DNA of 64,000 nucleotides from Luteimonas terricola (GCF_004352845.1 NZ_SJRX01000006.1:62001-126000), one strand, 5' to 3'; shown: positions 31,431 to 40,508, counted from the first letter of the stretch. Notes: generated by a model from the letters alone, not told the origin. Program-made: numbers and translations.

Positions 31431-31453
31431 AAAAAGCCCCGCGATGCGGGGCT
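31431..31453 (-). terminator. Intrinsic terminator after the DUF3108/purMN operon
   Basis: AGCCCCGC and GCGGGGCT (31435-31442 and 31446-31453) pair around GAT. Read on the minus strand the stem is followed by TTTTT. It lies 22 bases after the DUF3108 stop, at the edge of repeat copy B. Confidence 0.8.
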
Positions 31454-31475
31454 TCTGTCTGCAGCGTGGCCCTGC

Positions 31476-32192
31476 TCAGTTCACCGCAGTGAGCCGCAGG
31501 TCGATGTGGTCCTTGCCGTCGCGCCGTTGCAGCACGCGCGCCGGGACCGGCAGGCCGTCCACGACCCAGGCGATGATCTCGCGCTTGCCGTCCTTGCGTA
31601 CCACGCGGGTGGCTTCGTGCGACTTGCCGCCGACCTCGATGGCCTCCTTGCCGGCGACCTGGAAGCTCTGGCGCTTGACCCGCCCGTCTTCGACCAGGCG
31701 GTACTCGAGCGGCTTGCCTGCGGCAACGTCGCGCACCAGCACCAGGTTCATCAGCATGCCGTCGAGGTCGCCTTCGCGCAGCTTCACCGGGCCGGCCCGG
31801 TCGGCCTTCACGTCGCCGGTCCAGCGTGCTTCGCCGCGGGTCCAGTCGTAGTCGGCGGTAACCGTCTTGCGCTTGACCAGCATGGCTGCCAGGCCGCTGG
31901 TGCCGCGCTGGCTGTCGACGCTCTTCAGCGGTCGCCACTGCTTGCCGTCGATTTCGAACACCGTGCTCTGCTCGAGTTCGGCGCCCATGCCGCCGATGTC
32001 GATGCGGTACTGCCAGCGGTCCTTGCCGGCGCTGGCGAGGCTCATGGTCGCCTTCGCTTCCATGCCCATGTAGTTGGCCTGGTAGTCGGCGTTGAACGCT
32101 TCGATCGCAAGCGCGGGCGCGGCCGACAGGGCCAGCAGCAGGCTCGAGGCTACGAGCGCGGCGCGGCCGCGGATGGAGTTCAGGTTCTGCAT
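31476..32192 (-). CDS. DUF3108 periplasmic protein (first paralogue)
   Basis: 238 aa with a signal peptide (cleavage near ALA-IEAF). The mature part follows DUF3108: FNADYQANYMGMEAKATMSL, WQYRIDIGGMG, DYDWTRGEARWTGDVK, MLMNLVLVRDVAAGKPLEYRLV and a C-terminal strand pair ending HIDLRL. The function is unknown; the beta-rich fold resembles periplasmic lipid-handling proteins, which is inference. It is immediately adjacent to the second paralogue, whose stop abuts its ATG. Confidence 0.85.
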   Translation of the reverse strand: MQNLNSIRGRAALVASSLLLALSAAPALAIEAFNADYQANYMGMEAKATMSLASAGKDRWQYRIDIGGMGAELEQSTVFEIDGKQWRPLKSVDSQRGTSGLAAMLVKRKTVTADYDWTRGEARWTGDVKADRAGPVKLREGDLDGMLMNLVLVRDVAAGKPLEYRLVEDGRVKRQSFQVAGKEAIEVGGKSHEATRVVRKDGKREIIAWVVDGLPVPARVLQRRDGKDHIDLRLTAVN

Positions 32193-33041
32193 CTATGGGG
32201 CTCCTTGATATGCGACCAGGCGCAGGTCGATGGTGTCTTCGCCGTTTTCGCGCTGCAGGATGCGAATGGGCGTCGGCACGCCGCGCGCCACCCAGACGAT
32301 GGTTTCATCATTGCCGCCGTTGGTGCGTGAAACCCGCATCGCCTCGTACGACAGGCCGTCGACCTCGATGTATTCGGTGGCCCCGGCCACGGCGTACTCG
32401 TGCTGGCGCACGCGGCCGCCGTCGACGAAGCGATAGCTCAGGCTGTGCCCGGGGCGGGCGTCGCGGATGATGGCCAGGTTGATCAGCAGCCCGCTCATGT
32501 CGCCGTCCTGCAGCGGCACGGGCTCCTGGCGCTCGTCCTTGATGTCACCGGTCCAGCGTGCCTCGCGCGTGTCCCAGTCGTAGACGCCTTCGATCTCGCG
32601 GCCCATGAACAGCGCCTTGCGCTGCGTGTCCTGCCGCAGCGGCCGGTACGCGCCGTCGACCTCGTCGAACACCGTGCCCTGGTCGATGTCCAGGCGGACC
32701 CAGCGCGCCAGGCCGCGCTTGCCGACGATGCCGAGATCGATTCGCCAGTGCCCGTCCTCGCGGACCAGCTCCATGCTGGCGGCGCCAGCGAGCTTGCCCT
32801 TGTTCCAGGCGTCGTAGGTGGCGAGGAAGGGCTGCAGCGCGGCGGCCTCTTCGACGGCGGCAGCATCCAGAGGGGCCGCATTGACGCTGGCGTCGTCGGC
32901 AGCGATGGCTGCCGGCACGTCGGTGGCCCCCGCGACAGCCGCCTGCGCCACGACGGGCGCAGCCGTGAACGCAGTCGCGAGGCTGGCCGCCAGGGCCAGC
33001 AAGAGGTTGTGGGGGCGGGTGTCCATGTCTGGCGGGATCAT
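32193..33041 (-). CDS. DUF3108 periplasmic protein (second paralogue)
   Basis: 282 aa from ATG 33041, which overlaps the purN stop (ATGA); ATG 33026 gives a cleaner signal peptide and may be the real start. After the signal and an Ala-rich spacer, the DUF3108 domain shows FLATYDAWNKGKLAGAASMEL, YDWDTREARWTGDIKDE, GLLINLAIIRDARPG and EDTIDLRLVAY. It parallels the first paralogue segment by segment, so the pair arose by tandem duplication and diverged. Confidence 0.85.
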   Translation of the reverse strand: MIPPDMDTRPHNLLLALAASLATAFTAAPVVAQAAVAGATDVPAAIAADDASVNAAPLDAAAVEEAAALQPFLATYDAWNKGKLAGAASMELVREDGHWRIDLGIVGKRGLARWVRLDIDQGTVFDEVDGAYRPLRQDTQRKALFMGREIEGVYDWDTREARWTGDIKDERQEPVPLQDGDMSGLLINLAIIRDARPGHSLSYRFVDGGRVRQHEYAVAGATEYIEVDGLSYEAMRVSRTNGGNDETIVWVARGVPTPIRILQRENGEDTIDLRLVAYQGAP

Positions 33042-33709
33042 GCCCGCAGGCGGTTGGATGCCAGCTGAAGCGGTGCCTGGAGCGGCTGTCCGTCGAGTTC
33101 CACCCTTGTGTCTCGCAAGTTGACGCGACCGGCGCAAAGCAGCTGCAGGGTCGCCAGCATGAGCGGGTGCTCGACTGCCAGCACCCGCGCGGCCAGCGCA
33201 TCGGCATCGTCTCCGTGATGCACGGCTACCCGCGCCTGCGCGATCACCGGGCCGCCGTCGAGGTCGGCGGTGACGTAGTGCAGGCTGGCGCCGTGCTCGG
33301 CGACGCCGGCCTCCAGCGCCCGCGCGTGCGTGTCCAGTCCCTTGAAGGCCGGCAGCAGGGAAGGGTGGATGTTGATGATCCGTCCCTGCCAGGGTTCGAT
33401 CGCCGCGGCACCGAGCAGGCGCATGTAGCCGGCGCAGACGATGAGGTCGGGCTCGACCGCCGCGATCGCGGCGAACAGCGCGGCGTCGTAGTCCTGGCGA
33501 CTGGCGAAGTCGCGGGGACGCAGGCCGCGGGCCGGGATGCCGGCATCGCGCGCGCGCTCCAGTGCCAGTGCCTTGGGACGGTCGCCGAAGACGCCGGCCA
33601 CGCGCGCGTCCAGGCGGCCGTCGCCGATCGCGTCGAGGATGGCCTGCAGGTTGCTGCCGCGCCCCGAGGCCAGCACTGCCAGGCGCGGGGTCGTGGGGAC
33701 TGCTGCCAT
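33038..33709 (-). CDS. purN: Phosphoribosylglycinamide formyltransferase
   Basis: 223 aa. It transfers formyl from 10-formyl-THF to GAR. VLASGRGSNLQAILDAI binds substrate; LIVCAGYMRLLG, IINIHPSLLPAFKGLDTHARAL (with catalytic Asn and His) and the late Asp in LHYVTADLDGGPVI are conserved. It follows purM after five bases. Confidence 0.97.
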   Translation of the reverse strand: MAAVPTTPRLAVLASGRGSNLQAILDAIGDGRLDARVAGVFGDRPKALALERARDAGIPARGLRPRDFASRQDYDAALFAAIAAVEPDLIVCAGYMRLLGAAAIEPWQGRIINIHPSLLPAFKGLDTHARALEAGVAEHGASLHYVTADLDGGPVIAQARVAVHHGDDADALAARVLAVEHPLMLATLQLLCAGRVNLRDTRVELDGQPLQAPLQLASNRLRA

Positions 33710-33714
33710 CGTGC

Positions 33715-34761
33715 TCAGCCGATGCGCACGCGCGCCGTGCCGGCGGTTTCCGGCACCACGCTGCCGACCGTCCAGTGCGCCAGCCCCAGCGCGTCGAGCG
33801 CCGTGGACACCGCCGCCGCCCGCGCGGGATCGACCACGAGCACGAAGCCGATGCCGCAGTTGAAGGTGCGCCACATCTCTTCGCGCGCCACCGCGCCTTC
33901 GCGCTGCAGCCAGTCGAACACCGCCGGCATCGCCCAGGCGCCGGCATCGATGTCCAGGGCCAGGCCATCGGGCACCACGCGGATGATGTTCTCCGTCAGG
34001 CCGCCGCCGGTGATGTGCGCCATGGCGTGGATCGATCCGCCTTCGGCGCCGCGCAGCAGTTCCAGCACCGGCTTCACGTACAGCGCGGTCGGCGCCATCA
34101 GCGCGTCTTCCAGGCGTACGCCGCCAAGATCGGTGTCGCCGGGGCGGCCGGCGCGCTCGTAGATGCGGCGGACCAGCGAATAACCGTTGGAATGCGGGCC
34201 GCTGGAGGCGATGCCGATCAGCACGTCGCCCGCGGCAACGCGGCCGCCATCGCGCAGTTCGGACTTCTCCACTGCGCCGACGGTGAAGCCGGCCAGGTCG
34301 TACTCGCCCGGACCGTACATGTCCGGCATCTCGGCGGTCTCGCCGCCGATCAGCGCGCAGCCGGCCAGCTCGCAGCCCCTGGCGATGCCGCCGACCACGG
34401 CCACGGTGGTGTCGATGTCGAGCTTGCCGGTGGCGAAGTAGTCGAGGAAGAACAGCGGTTCGGCGCCCTGTACCAGCACGTCGTTGACGCACATGCCGAC
34501 CAGATCGATGCCGATCGTGTCGTGGCGGCCGAGCTGCTGCGCGAGCTTGAGCTTGGTGCCGACGCCGTCGGTGCCCGAGACCAGCACCGGCTCGCGGTAC
34601 TTGCCCGACAGGTCGAACAGCGCGCCGAAGCCGCCCAGGCCGCCCATCACCTCCGGGCGGAAGGTCCGCTTCACCAGCGGCTTGATGCGTTCGACGACTT
34701 CATTGCCGGCATCGATATCGACGCCTGCATCACGGTAGGTCAGCGGAGTGGGGCTGTTCAC
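33715..34761 (-). CDS. purM: Phosphoribosylformylglycinamidine cyclo-ligase
   Basis: 348 aa from GTG 34761. It makes AIR from FGAM with [20 protein letters not shown] is the usual N-terminus; [39 protein letters not shown] and [20 protein letters not shown] are signatures. The in-frame extension to 34845 is not supported. It begins the purM-purN-DUF3108-DUF3108 operon and is divergent from the DUF2066 gene (110 bases apart). Confidence 0.97.
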   Translation of the reverse strand: MNSPTPLTYRDAGVDIDAGNEVVERIKPLVKRTFRPEVMGGLGGFGALFDLSGKYREPVLVSGTDGVGTKLKLAQQLGRHDTIGIDLVGMCVNDVLVQGAEPLFFLDYFATGKLDIDTTVAVVGGIARGCELAGCALIGGETAEMPDMYGPGEYDLAGFTVGAVEKSELRDGGRVAAGDVLIGIASSGPHSNGYSLVRRIYERAGRPGDTDLGGVRLEDALMAPTALYVKPVLELLRGAEGGSIHAMAHITGGGLTENIIRVVPDGLALDIDAGAWAMPAVFDWLQREGAVAREEMWRTFNCGIGFVLVVDPARAAAVSTALDALGLAHWTVGSVVPETAGTARVRIG

Positions 34762-34871
34762 GATGGCTCGCCGGCGCGGGAAAGCGTCGATTTTAGCAGT
34801 CCCGGAGCCGTCTTCATGGACGCGGGGGCGCCGCTGCGGCACCATTCCGGCCTGACACGGTCCAGGGAACG

Positions 34872-35942
34872 ATGATGCCCAAGGCGTTGCTGATCACGCT
34901 GTTGCTCGCGCTGCTGCTCCCCGGCGGGGCGCATGCGCAGCGCATGGAGGGCGATCGCGCCGGTGCCAGCGGCATGTACCAGGCCGAAGTCGCGGTCGGC
35001 AGCCAGGCCGAATCCGCGCGCCAGTCGGGCTTTGCCCGCGCGCTGGCCCAGGTGCTGGGCAAGATGTCCGGCGACGCCGGGGTCGCCAACCGGCCCGGGG
35101 TCTCGCGCGAGCTGCGCCGCGCCGGCGATTTCGTCGAGGGCTACGACTACCGCCAGGACGAGGGCCGTTCGGCCGCGGGTTCGCCCACCTACACCACGAT
35201 GCTGGTGGTGCGCTTCCGCGAGGACGAGGTCAACGCCATCGCGGGCGCCCTGGGCCTGCCGGTCTGGCCGGAGCCCCGTCCCAAGCCGGTGCTGTGGCTG
35301 GCGATCGATGACGGCAGCGGTCCGCGCCTGGTGGCGGTCGGGCAGAGCAACGTCGCGCGGCCGGTACTCGACCGCGCCACCGAGCGCGGCTACCGCCTGG
35401 GCCTGCCCGGCGGCAGCGCCGCGGAGCAGGCCGCCGTGGGCGCGATCTGGCGCGGCGACACCGCCGCCATATCGCGCCTGTCCGCGCGCTACCGCCCACC
35501 GATGCAGCTGATCGGCAAGCTCTACCGCGCAGGTCCGGGCTGGAAGGCCGACTGGAGCTTCGTCGACGATGGGCGCGTGCTTGCGACCTGGTCGAACGAA
35601 GACGCCGTCGCGCGCCGCGTCATCGCTTCGGGCGCTGACGGCGCGGCCGATGCCCTGGTGCGGCGCTACGCCAAGGCCAGTACGGTCGGCGAGCCCGCCG
35701 TCGAGCACGTGGTGGTGACGGGGATCAACAGCAGCAACGACTTCGTGCGCCTGTCCTCGTGGCTCCAGTCCAGCTCGGTGGTGCGCGGGATCCGCCCCCT
35801 GCGGGCGACGCCGAACAGCCTGGAACTGGAACTCGACCTGCTGACCGGGCTCGAAGGCTTCCGCCGCGTGCTCGATGACTCGATCCTGGTCGAGTCCGGC
35901 GCCAACATCGAGGGCGTGACGCCCGAGTTCCACCTGCGCTGA
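34872..35942 (+). CDS. DUF2066 secreted protein
   Basis: 356 aa with a clear signal peptide ([18 protein letters not shown]). The mature domain, [33 protein letters not shown], is the DUF2066 hallmark found upstream of perM and hda in gammaproteobacteria. The function is unknown. It lies 11 bases before the permease gene and is probably co-transcribed. Confidence 0.88.
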   Translation: MMPKALLITLLLALLLPGGAHAQRMEGDRAGASGMYQAEVAVGSQAESARQSGFARALAQVLGKMSGDAGVANRPGVSRELRRAGDFVEGYDYRQDEGRSAAGSPTYTTMLVVRFREDEVNAIAGALGLPVWPEPRPKPVLWLAIDDGSGPRLVAVGQSNVARPVLDRATERGYRLGLPGGSAAEQAAVGAIWRGDTAAISRLSARYRPPMQLIGKLYRAGPGWKADWSFVDDGRVLATWSNEDAVARRVIASGADGAADALVRRYAKASTVGEPAVEHVVVTGINSSNDFVRLSSWLQSSSVVRGIRPLRATPNSLELELDLLTGLEGFRRVLDDSILVESGANIEGVTPEFHLR

Positions 35943-35953
35943 GGCCCGGATCC

Positions 35954-37099
35954 ATGAACGAACACGCCGACCAGGTTGTTTCGCGCTTCATCATGCGCCT
36001 GCAATGGGCGTTGCTGCTGTTCGCGATCGGCTGGCTGGTATGGCGGCTGGGCACGGTGCTGACGCCGTTCGTGCTCGCCGCGCTGCTGGCCTGGATGGGC
36101 GATCCGCTGGTCGACCGCCTCGAGCAGTCGGGGCGCTCGCGAAACATCGCCGTGGTGATGGTGTTCACGGTGATGCTGCTGTTCCTGGTGCTTGCGCTGG
36201 TGATCCTGGTGCCGATGATCGTGGCCCAGGTCCGGATCCTGGGCGAGTCGATGCCCGGCTATCGCGACTGGGTGCTGCAGACCGCGCTGCCGTGGCTGGA
36301 GGCGCGCACCGGGATCGACATCGACGGCTGGATGGATCCGGTGCGGCTGATGGATTTCTTCCGGGAGCATTCCGAGCGTGCCGGCGGCATCGTCGCGACC
36401 GCGCTGGGCGTGGTGTCGCGTTCGGGCTTCACGGTGCTGGCGTGGGTGGCCAACATCGTGCTGCTGCCGGTGATCACCTTCTTCTTCCTGCGCGACTGGG
36501 ACCGCATGGTGGAGCGCGTGGAATCGATCATCCCGCGCGACCACGTCGACACCGTGACGCGACTGGCGCGCGAATCCAGCGAAGTGCTCGGCGGCTTCCT
36601 GCGCGGGCAGTTCCTGGTGATGGTGATCCTGGGCGTGATGTACGGCATCGGCCTGTGGCTGGTGGGCCTCGAGCTGGGCCTGCTGATCGGGCTGATCGCG
36701 GGGCTGTTCACCTTCATTCCCTACATCGGTCCCGCCACGGGCATCGTGCTCGGGGTGGTCGCGGCCCTGATCGAATACGGGGACTGGCAGCACCTGCTCG
36801 GCGTGGCGGTGGTGTTCACCCTCGGCCAGGTGATCGAGAGCTACTGGCTGACGCCGAAGCTGGTCGGCGACCGCATCGGCCTGCATCCGGTGGCGGTGAT
36901 CTTCGCGGTCATGGCCGGCGGCGTGCTGTTCGGCTTCGTCGGCATGCTGATCGCGCTGCCGGCGGCGGCGGTGGTCAACGTGATGCTGCGCTTCGCGCAC
37001 GAGCGCTATACCGCGAGCCGGCTCTATGCGGGACGCACGGCAGAGGCCGCGGAAATCCTGGTGGGCACCGCGTCCGGACCGGGCCGCGACGGGGCGTGA
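35954..37099 (+). CDS. perM: AI-2E family transporter (PerM-like)
   Basis: 381 aa with eight predicted membrane helices and the AI-2E domain: PFVLAALLAWMGDPLVDRLE near the start, TFIPYIGPATGIVLG and the C-terminal GDRIGLHPVAVIFAVMAGG. Members have been linked to autoinducer export or Na+/H+ antiport, and the substrate here is not determined. The stop forms GTGA with hda. Confidence 0.9.
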   Translation: MNEHADQVVSRFIMRLQWALLLFAIGWLVWRLGTVLTPFVLAALLAWMGDPLVDRLEQSGRSRNIAVVMVFTVMLLFLVLALVILVPMIVAQVRILGESMPGYRDWVLQTALPWLEARTGIDIDGWMDPVRLMDFFREHSERAGGIVATALGVVSRSGFTVLAWVANIVLLPVITFFFLRDWDRMVERVESIIPRDHVDTVTRLARESSEVLGGFLRGQFLVMVILGVMYGIGLWLVGLELGLLIGLIAGLFTFIPYIGPATGIVLGVVAALIEYGDWQHLLGVAVVFTLGQVIESYWLTPKLVGDRIGLHPVAVIFAVMAGGVLFGFVGMLIALPAAAVVNVMLRFAHERYTASRLYAGRTAEAAEILVGTASGPGRDGA

Positions 37100-37791
37100 G
37101 CAGGCAGCTGCCGCTGGCGCTGCGCTATCCACCCGACCAGCGTTTCGAGACCTTCGTCGGCGCGCCGTCCGGCGCACTTGAGCAGTTGCAGGCGCTGGCC
37201 GCAGGCAGCGGCGGCTGGCTGTACGTGGACGGGGCGCCGGGCACCGGCAAGACGCATCTGGCGCTGGCCGCCTGCGCCGCGGCCGAGACGTCCGGACGCG
37301 GCGCGGCCTACCTGCCGCTGGCGACCGCGGCCGGACGCCTGAACGAGGCCCTGGATGCGCTGGATGGCCTGGGGCTGGTGGCGCTGGACGGGCTCGAAGC
37401 GATCGCAGGCCGCCGTGACGACGAACTCGCGCTGTTCGATTTCCACAACCGCGCGCGCGCCGCGGGTGGCGGCGTGCTCTATGCAGCGACGGCAGCACCC
37501 GCGACGCTGCCGCTCGGGCTCCCCGACCTGCGCTCGCGCCTGGCGCAGTGCGCACGCATCGCCCTGCAGCCGCTGGACGATACCGGCCGCGCCGAGGTCC
37601 TGCGCCTGCGCGCACGGCGCCGCGGCCTGCAGTTCGACGAGGCCGCGATCATGTGGCTGCTGCGCCACGCGGGGCGCGACCTGGCAGGGCTCACCGCCCG
37701 GCTGGACGCCCTGGATCGGGCGTCATTGGTCGCGCAGCGGCGGGTGACGGTGCCCTTCCTGCGCGAGGTCCTGGGCGTCGCGGGCGCTTGA
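37096..37791 (+). CDS. hda: DnaA regulatory inactivator Hda
   Basis: 231 aa, DnaA-like AAA+ without the DNA-binding domain. The N-terminal QLPLAL is the beta-clamp binding motif needed to promote DnaA-ATP hydrolysis. Walker A is VDGAPGTGKTHLAL, Walker B LVALDGLEAI, followed by DLRSRLAQCARI and the lid. GTG 37096 overlaps the permease stop. Confidence 0.94.
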   Translation: MSRQLPLALRYPPDQRFETFVGAPSGALEQLQALAAGSGGWLYVDGAPGTGKTHLALAACAAAETSGRGAAYLPLATAAGRLNEALDALDGLGLVALDGLEAIAGRRDDELALFDFHNRARAAGGGVLYAATAAPATLPLGLPDLRSRLAQCARIALQPLDDTGRAEVLRLRARRRGLQFDEAAIMWLLRHAGRDLAGLTARLDALDRASLVAQRRVTVPFLREVLGVAGA

Positions 37792-37823
37792 CCCGTGCCC
37801 ACCGCGTGCCGGCCGGGCCGGCC

Positions 37824-38234
37824 TCAGCGGTGGTACTCGCCGGCGCGCTCGGGCTGGTAGGTGACTTCCTCGATCAGCACCTTGATGCTGCCGCCGCCGG
37901 GCTTGGGCCATTCCATTTCGTCGCCCTGCGACAGGCCGAGCAGGGCGCTGCCCACGGGCGCCAGCACCGAGATGCGGTCGGCGCTGCCGTTCGCGTCGCG
38001 CGGGTAGACCAGGGTGAGCAGGAAGCTCTCGTCCGGGCCCACGCGGAAGCGGACCGTCGAATTCATGGTGACCGTGGTGGCCGGGACGTCCTTGGGCGGA
38101 ACCACGTCGGCGCGCAGCAACTCGGCCTCGAGTGCGTCGCGGCCGGGGAAGGCGCCGTCGGGAAGGGATTCGAGCAGCGCCTCCAGGCGCTCCGAGTCCA
38201 GCGTCGAGATGGTGATTTTGGGTCGGGTGTTCAC
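37824..38234 (-). CDS. rnk: Rnk-like transcription elongation factor (GreA/GreB C-terminal domain)
   Basis: 136 aa. A short N-terminal helical part (LDSERLEALLESLPDG) precedes the GreA/B C-terminal FKBP-like domain: TVTMNSTVRFRVGPDESFLLTLVYP, ISVLAPVGSALLGLSQGDEMEW, ending YQPERAGEYHR. Rnk regulates nucleoside diphosphate kinase in enterobacteria and binds RNA polymerase. It lacks the long Gre coiled coil. It is preceded by a large hairpin in its 5' region. Confidence 0.88.
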   Translation of the reverse strand: MNTRPKITISTLDSERLEALLESLPDGAFPGRDALEAELLRADVVPPKDVPATTVTMNSTVRFRVGPDESFLLTLVYPRDANGSADRISVLAPVGSALLGLSQGDEMEWPKPGGGSIKVLIEEVTYQPERAGEYHR

Positions 38235-38268
38235 GCGTGCGTCTCCTGCAATGCGTTTGCCGCAGCAA

Positions 38269-38302
38269 CGCGCCCCGGGCGACTCGCGTCGGCCGGGGCG
38301 CG
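38269..38302. other. GC-rich hairpin upstream of the rnk-like gene
   Basis: CGCGCCCCGG (38269-38278) pairs perfectly with CCGGGGCGCG (38293-38302) around a 14-base loop. It lies about 35 bases upstream of the rnk-like start, in the likely 5' leader, without a T-run on either side. It may be a leader structure or simply the end of the M15 peptidase transcript. Confidence 0.45.
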
Positions 38303-38362
38303 GGGGTACTGGTGGCTACGATGTTTCCTTGGCATCCAATGTAGCTGCAGCCGGCCGCATTC

Positions 38363-39181
38363 TCAATCGTCGCGCGCGGTGCCTCCGAAGCGCCAGTGCC
38401 AGGGTTCGTAGACGATGCCATGGGGGTTGCCCCGGGGGTAGCTCATGGCGAAGCCGAGCGCGGCGGCGTTGGCCTGGAGCCAGGCGGATGCGCGGGTGGC
38501 TTCGAAGGACTCCTCGGCCGCGGGTTCGCCGGGGGCACTGATGTCGATGGCGCAGCCGGAATGGTGCTCCGACCAGCCCGGCGCGGCGTTGACGGCAAGG
38601 ATCCCCTCGATCCCCAGCCCCCGGGCGAGCTTCCGCTCGATGATGCCGGCCTGGTAATCGTGGCTGCGATAGCCGGACACGGCCTCCAGCACGATACCGT
38701 CGCGGCCCGCGGCCTCGACCAGGCGGCGCCAGCCGCGGGCCGCATCCACGCGCAGCCACAGGGCGCGCCGGTAGCGGTCGTGGCCGGCCGATGCCAGCCA
38801 CGCCGGCTCCGGTTCCAGCGCAAGCCCCGTGCGTGCCGCGTAGGCGTCGCCGTCGATGCCCAGGGCGTCGAGGCGCGAGGCCAGGCGGGTGGGCGGCAGG
38901 CTGGGGACGGCGTCGATGCCGTTGCGCGTCGCGACGTGCGGCGGGTGCTCGAGGGCCGCGAGGGCGGCGTCCAGGCCGGGCTCGCGGGCCAGGCGCGGTA
39001 CCAGCGGCAGCAGGCCCTCCGGCAGGTCGGCGGCCAGCAGGGTGCCGTCGCGCTTTCGCCGCAGGACGGTGCGTGCGCGGGCCAGGGCCCGCGCATCGCG
39101 GTTGCCGCGCGCGCGCAGCACGCCGCCCGGCCAGAGTTCGATGTCCGGGGTGTTGGCGAGGATGGCGTCGCGGCCGCGCAT
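38363..39181 (-). CDS. D-alanyl-D-alanine carboxypeptidase, VanY/M15B type
   Basis: 272 aa. The C-terminal half is an M15B peptidase: SGYRSHDYQAGIIERK, SEHHSGCAIDIS with the zinc His and Asp, and YEPWHWRFGG with the catalytic Glu and third ligand His. The N-terminal ~110 residues (ILANTPDIELWPGGVLRARG...) are not recognised. No signal peptide is evident, so a cytoplasmic tetrapeptide-type activity is possible. It lies 10 bases after the PH-like membrane protein gene on the same strand. Confidence 0.88.
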   Translation of the reverse strand: MRGRDAILANTPDIELWPGGVLRARGNRDARALARARTVLRRKRDGTLLAADLPEGLLPLVPRLAREPGLDAALAALEHPPHVATRNGIDAVPSLPPTRLASRLDALGIDGDAYAARTGLALEPEPAWLASAGHDRYRRALWLRVDAARGWRRLVEAAGRDGIVLEAVSGYRSHDYQAGIIERKLARGLGIEGILAVNAAPGWSEHHSGCAIDISAPGEPAAEESFEATRASAWLQANAAALGFAMSYPRGNPHGIVYEPWHWRFGGTARDD

Positions 39182-39191
39182 GGCGACGAGG

Positions 39192-39797
39192 CTAACGGCT
39201 CGCGGCGGCCGCTGCCATCGCGCGCAGGCGTTCGAGGAGCGCCTGCGGGTCCCTTGGCTGCAGCAGCAGGTCGTGGCCGGCGGCGGTCGGGATCCACAGC
39301 AGGTGCCGTCCGCCGGCGCTGGCCACCAGGGCACGGTGGCCGTTGCGCAGGCGGTACCAGCCGCTGCGGAAGCCCGGAACGGCGAGGCCGTTGGTACGCA
39401 GCATCGGCCGGAACTCCGGGCGCTCATCGAGATTGACCACGCGCGCGGCGTCGAGGCCGAGTTCGGCGAGGCGGAACTGCCGGTTGTAGAAGGTGGTGGC
39501 GACCTCGATTCCGCCAGCATCGAAGCGCAGCCGGTGGCGGCGGACCAGGGCCGCCAGCGCGCCCCACAACAGCAGGCAGAAGCCGGCCACGCCGGCAGCC
39601 GCGCGCCAGGCCACGCTGGCGCCTGCCTCCGCGGCACCGCCGCCGCCCGACAGTTCGACGATGCCGATGAGCAGCAGCGGCAGCGCGACCACCAGCGCGA
39701 ACAGCCAGGCCCCGGTGCGCGCGGAGGCCGGGACCAGGGCCAGGGGGCCGCCGCCCGCGGTGGTGGCGTCGCGATGGTCCCGGTGCGCAGCGTTCAT
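39192..39797 (-). CDS. Membrane protein with bacterial PH-like domain
   Basis: 201 aa. Two membrane helices (AWLFALVVALPLLLIGIVEL and AGVAGFCLLLWGALAALV) are followed by a PH-like beta domain starting RHRLRFDAGGIEVATTFYNRQFRL and ending in a helix (DPQALLERLRAMA). The arrangement matches small bacterial proteins annotated as PH-domain or DUF3093-like; I cannot name the family exactly. AGGGGA precedes ATG 39797. It is probably co-transcribed with the M15 peptidase. Confidence 0.65.
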   Translation of the reverse strand: MNAAHRDHRDATTAGGGPLALVPASARTGAWLFALVVALPLLLIGIVELSGGGGAAEAGASVAWRAAAGVAGFCLLLWGALAALVRRHRLRFDAGGIEVATTFYNRQFRLAELGLDAARVVNLDERPEFRPMLRTNGLAVPGFRSGWYRLRNGHRALVASAGGRHLLWIPTAAGHDLLLQPRDPQALLERLRAMAAAAASR

Positions 39798-40039
39798 TGG
39801 CGATCCCCTGTTTTCTTTGCGCCGGATCCGGGCAGCCCGTCGGCCTTGCGCTCCCTGTCGAGCGCGGCCACGTCGCTCTTCCAGCGTGATATCAGAGTAT
39901 CAATCTCTCGGAGATTTTCGCGGGCTTGCCCCGTCTGCTCCGAAGGGGCGGCAGGAGGCGAAGCTTGCGGGGCCGCTTCCTGCGAAGATGGCTGCTCCTC
40001 GATCCCCGGGAGCCAAGCATCGATGAAAGGCCGTGACGG
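39794..40039 (-). other. Open frame without canonical start, possible small coiled-coil protein
   Basis: This frame is open for 81 codons after a TAG at 40040-40042 and ends with a TGA that makes an ATGA overlap with the next gene's start. Its translation has a Pro/Ala-rich first half and then a convincing amphipathic helix, ARENLREIDTLISRWKSDV, followed by AALDRERKADGLPG. No ATG, GTG or TTG precedes codon 57; only CTG or ATT could start the helix. It overlaps the first 17 bases of the plus-strand gene at 40023, so the region may instead be that gene's promoter. Coding status is uncertain. Confidence 0.3.
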
Positions 40040-40457
40040 CTATGCCGTGTTCTTCTTCCCGCAGGCGCTTGAAGCCCTGGGGGACGCCATCAAACCGTAT
40101 CTCCAGGACAGCCCCGTGGTGGGGCCGCACGTGCCCTGCGACGAGATCGACACCGGCGGCGCGCTGATCGAACTGACGATGAAGGGCCGGATGCCGACCG
40201 GCGAGGACATCACGCTGGAGCTGATGGTGCCCTCGTCGATGGTGCGGATGATCGTGTCGCGCGAAAGCGGCGGCATGTTCGGCTTCGGGCCGCGCAGCTA
40301 CGAGGCGCCTCCACCGGTGGTGGCGCTGCCCGCGACCGGTGCCTCCGCCCCCGCGGCGGAGACGCCTGCGCAGGCGGTGCCGGACAGTGACGCGGCCGGA
40401 TCGCCGGCGGTGGAAGCGGCCCCCGCCGGGGACGCTGCGGCCAAGCCCGCCCCATAG
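40023..40457 (+). CDS. Hypothetical protein with globular N-terminus and Ala/Pro tail
   Basis: 144 aa. Residues 1-90 look folded (AVFFFPQALEALGDAIKPYL, IDTGGALIELTMKG, ITLELMVPSSMVRMIVS), with a Gly/Phe-rich turn GGMFGFGPR. The remainder is an Ala/Pro/Glu low-complexity tail. I do not recognise the family. No signal peptide is present. The 225 bases upstream (39798-40022) contain an AT-richer stretch near 39888-39915 that could hold its promoter, or the small minus-strand frame described separately. Confidence 0.65.
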   Translation: MKGRDGYAVFFFPQALEALGDAIKPYLQDSPVVGPHVPCDEIDTGGALIELTMKGRMPTGEDITLELMVPSSMVRMIVSRESGGMFGFGPRSYEAPPPVVALPATGASAPAAETPAQAVPDSDAAGSPAVEAAPAGDAAAKPAP

Positions 40458-40480
40458 CCAGGGAGCTGCCGTGACTCCAT

Positions 40481-40497
40481 CCCCCGCCCTGCGGGGG
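40481..40497. terminator. Short GC hairpin between convergent genes
   Basis: CCCCCGC and GCGGGGG pair around CCT in the 51-base gap between two convergent stops. There is no T-run on either strand, so any terminator activity is uncertain. Confidence 0.35.
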
Positions 40498-40508
40498 AAG
40501 AGGTTCGG

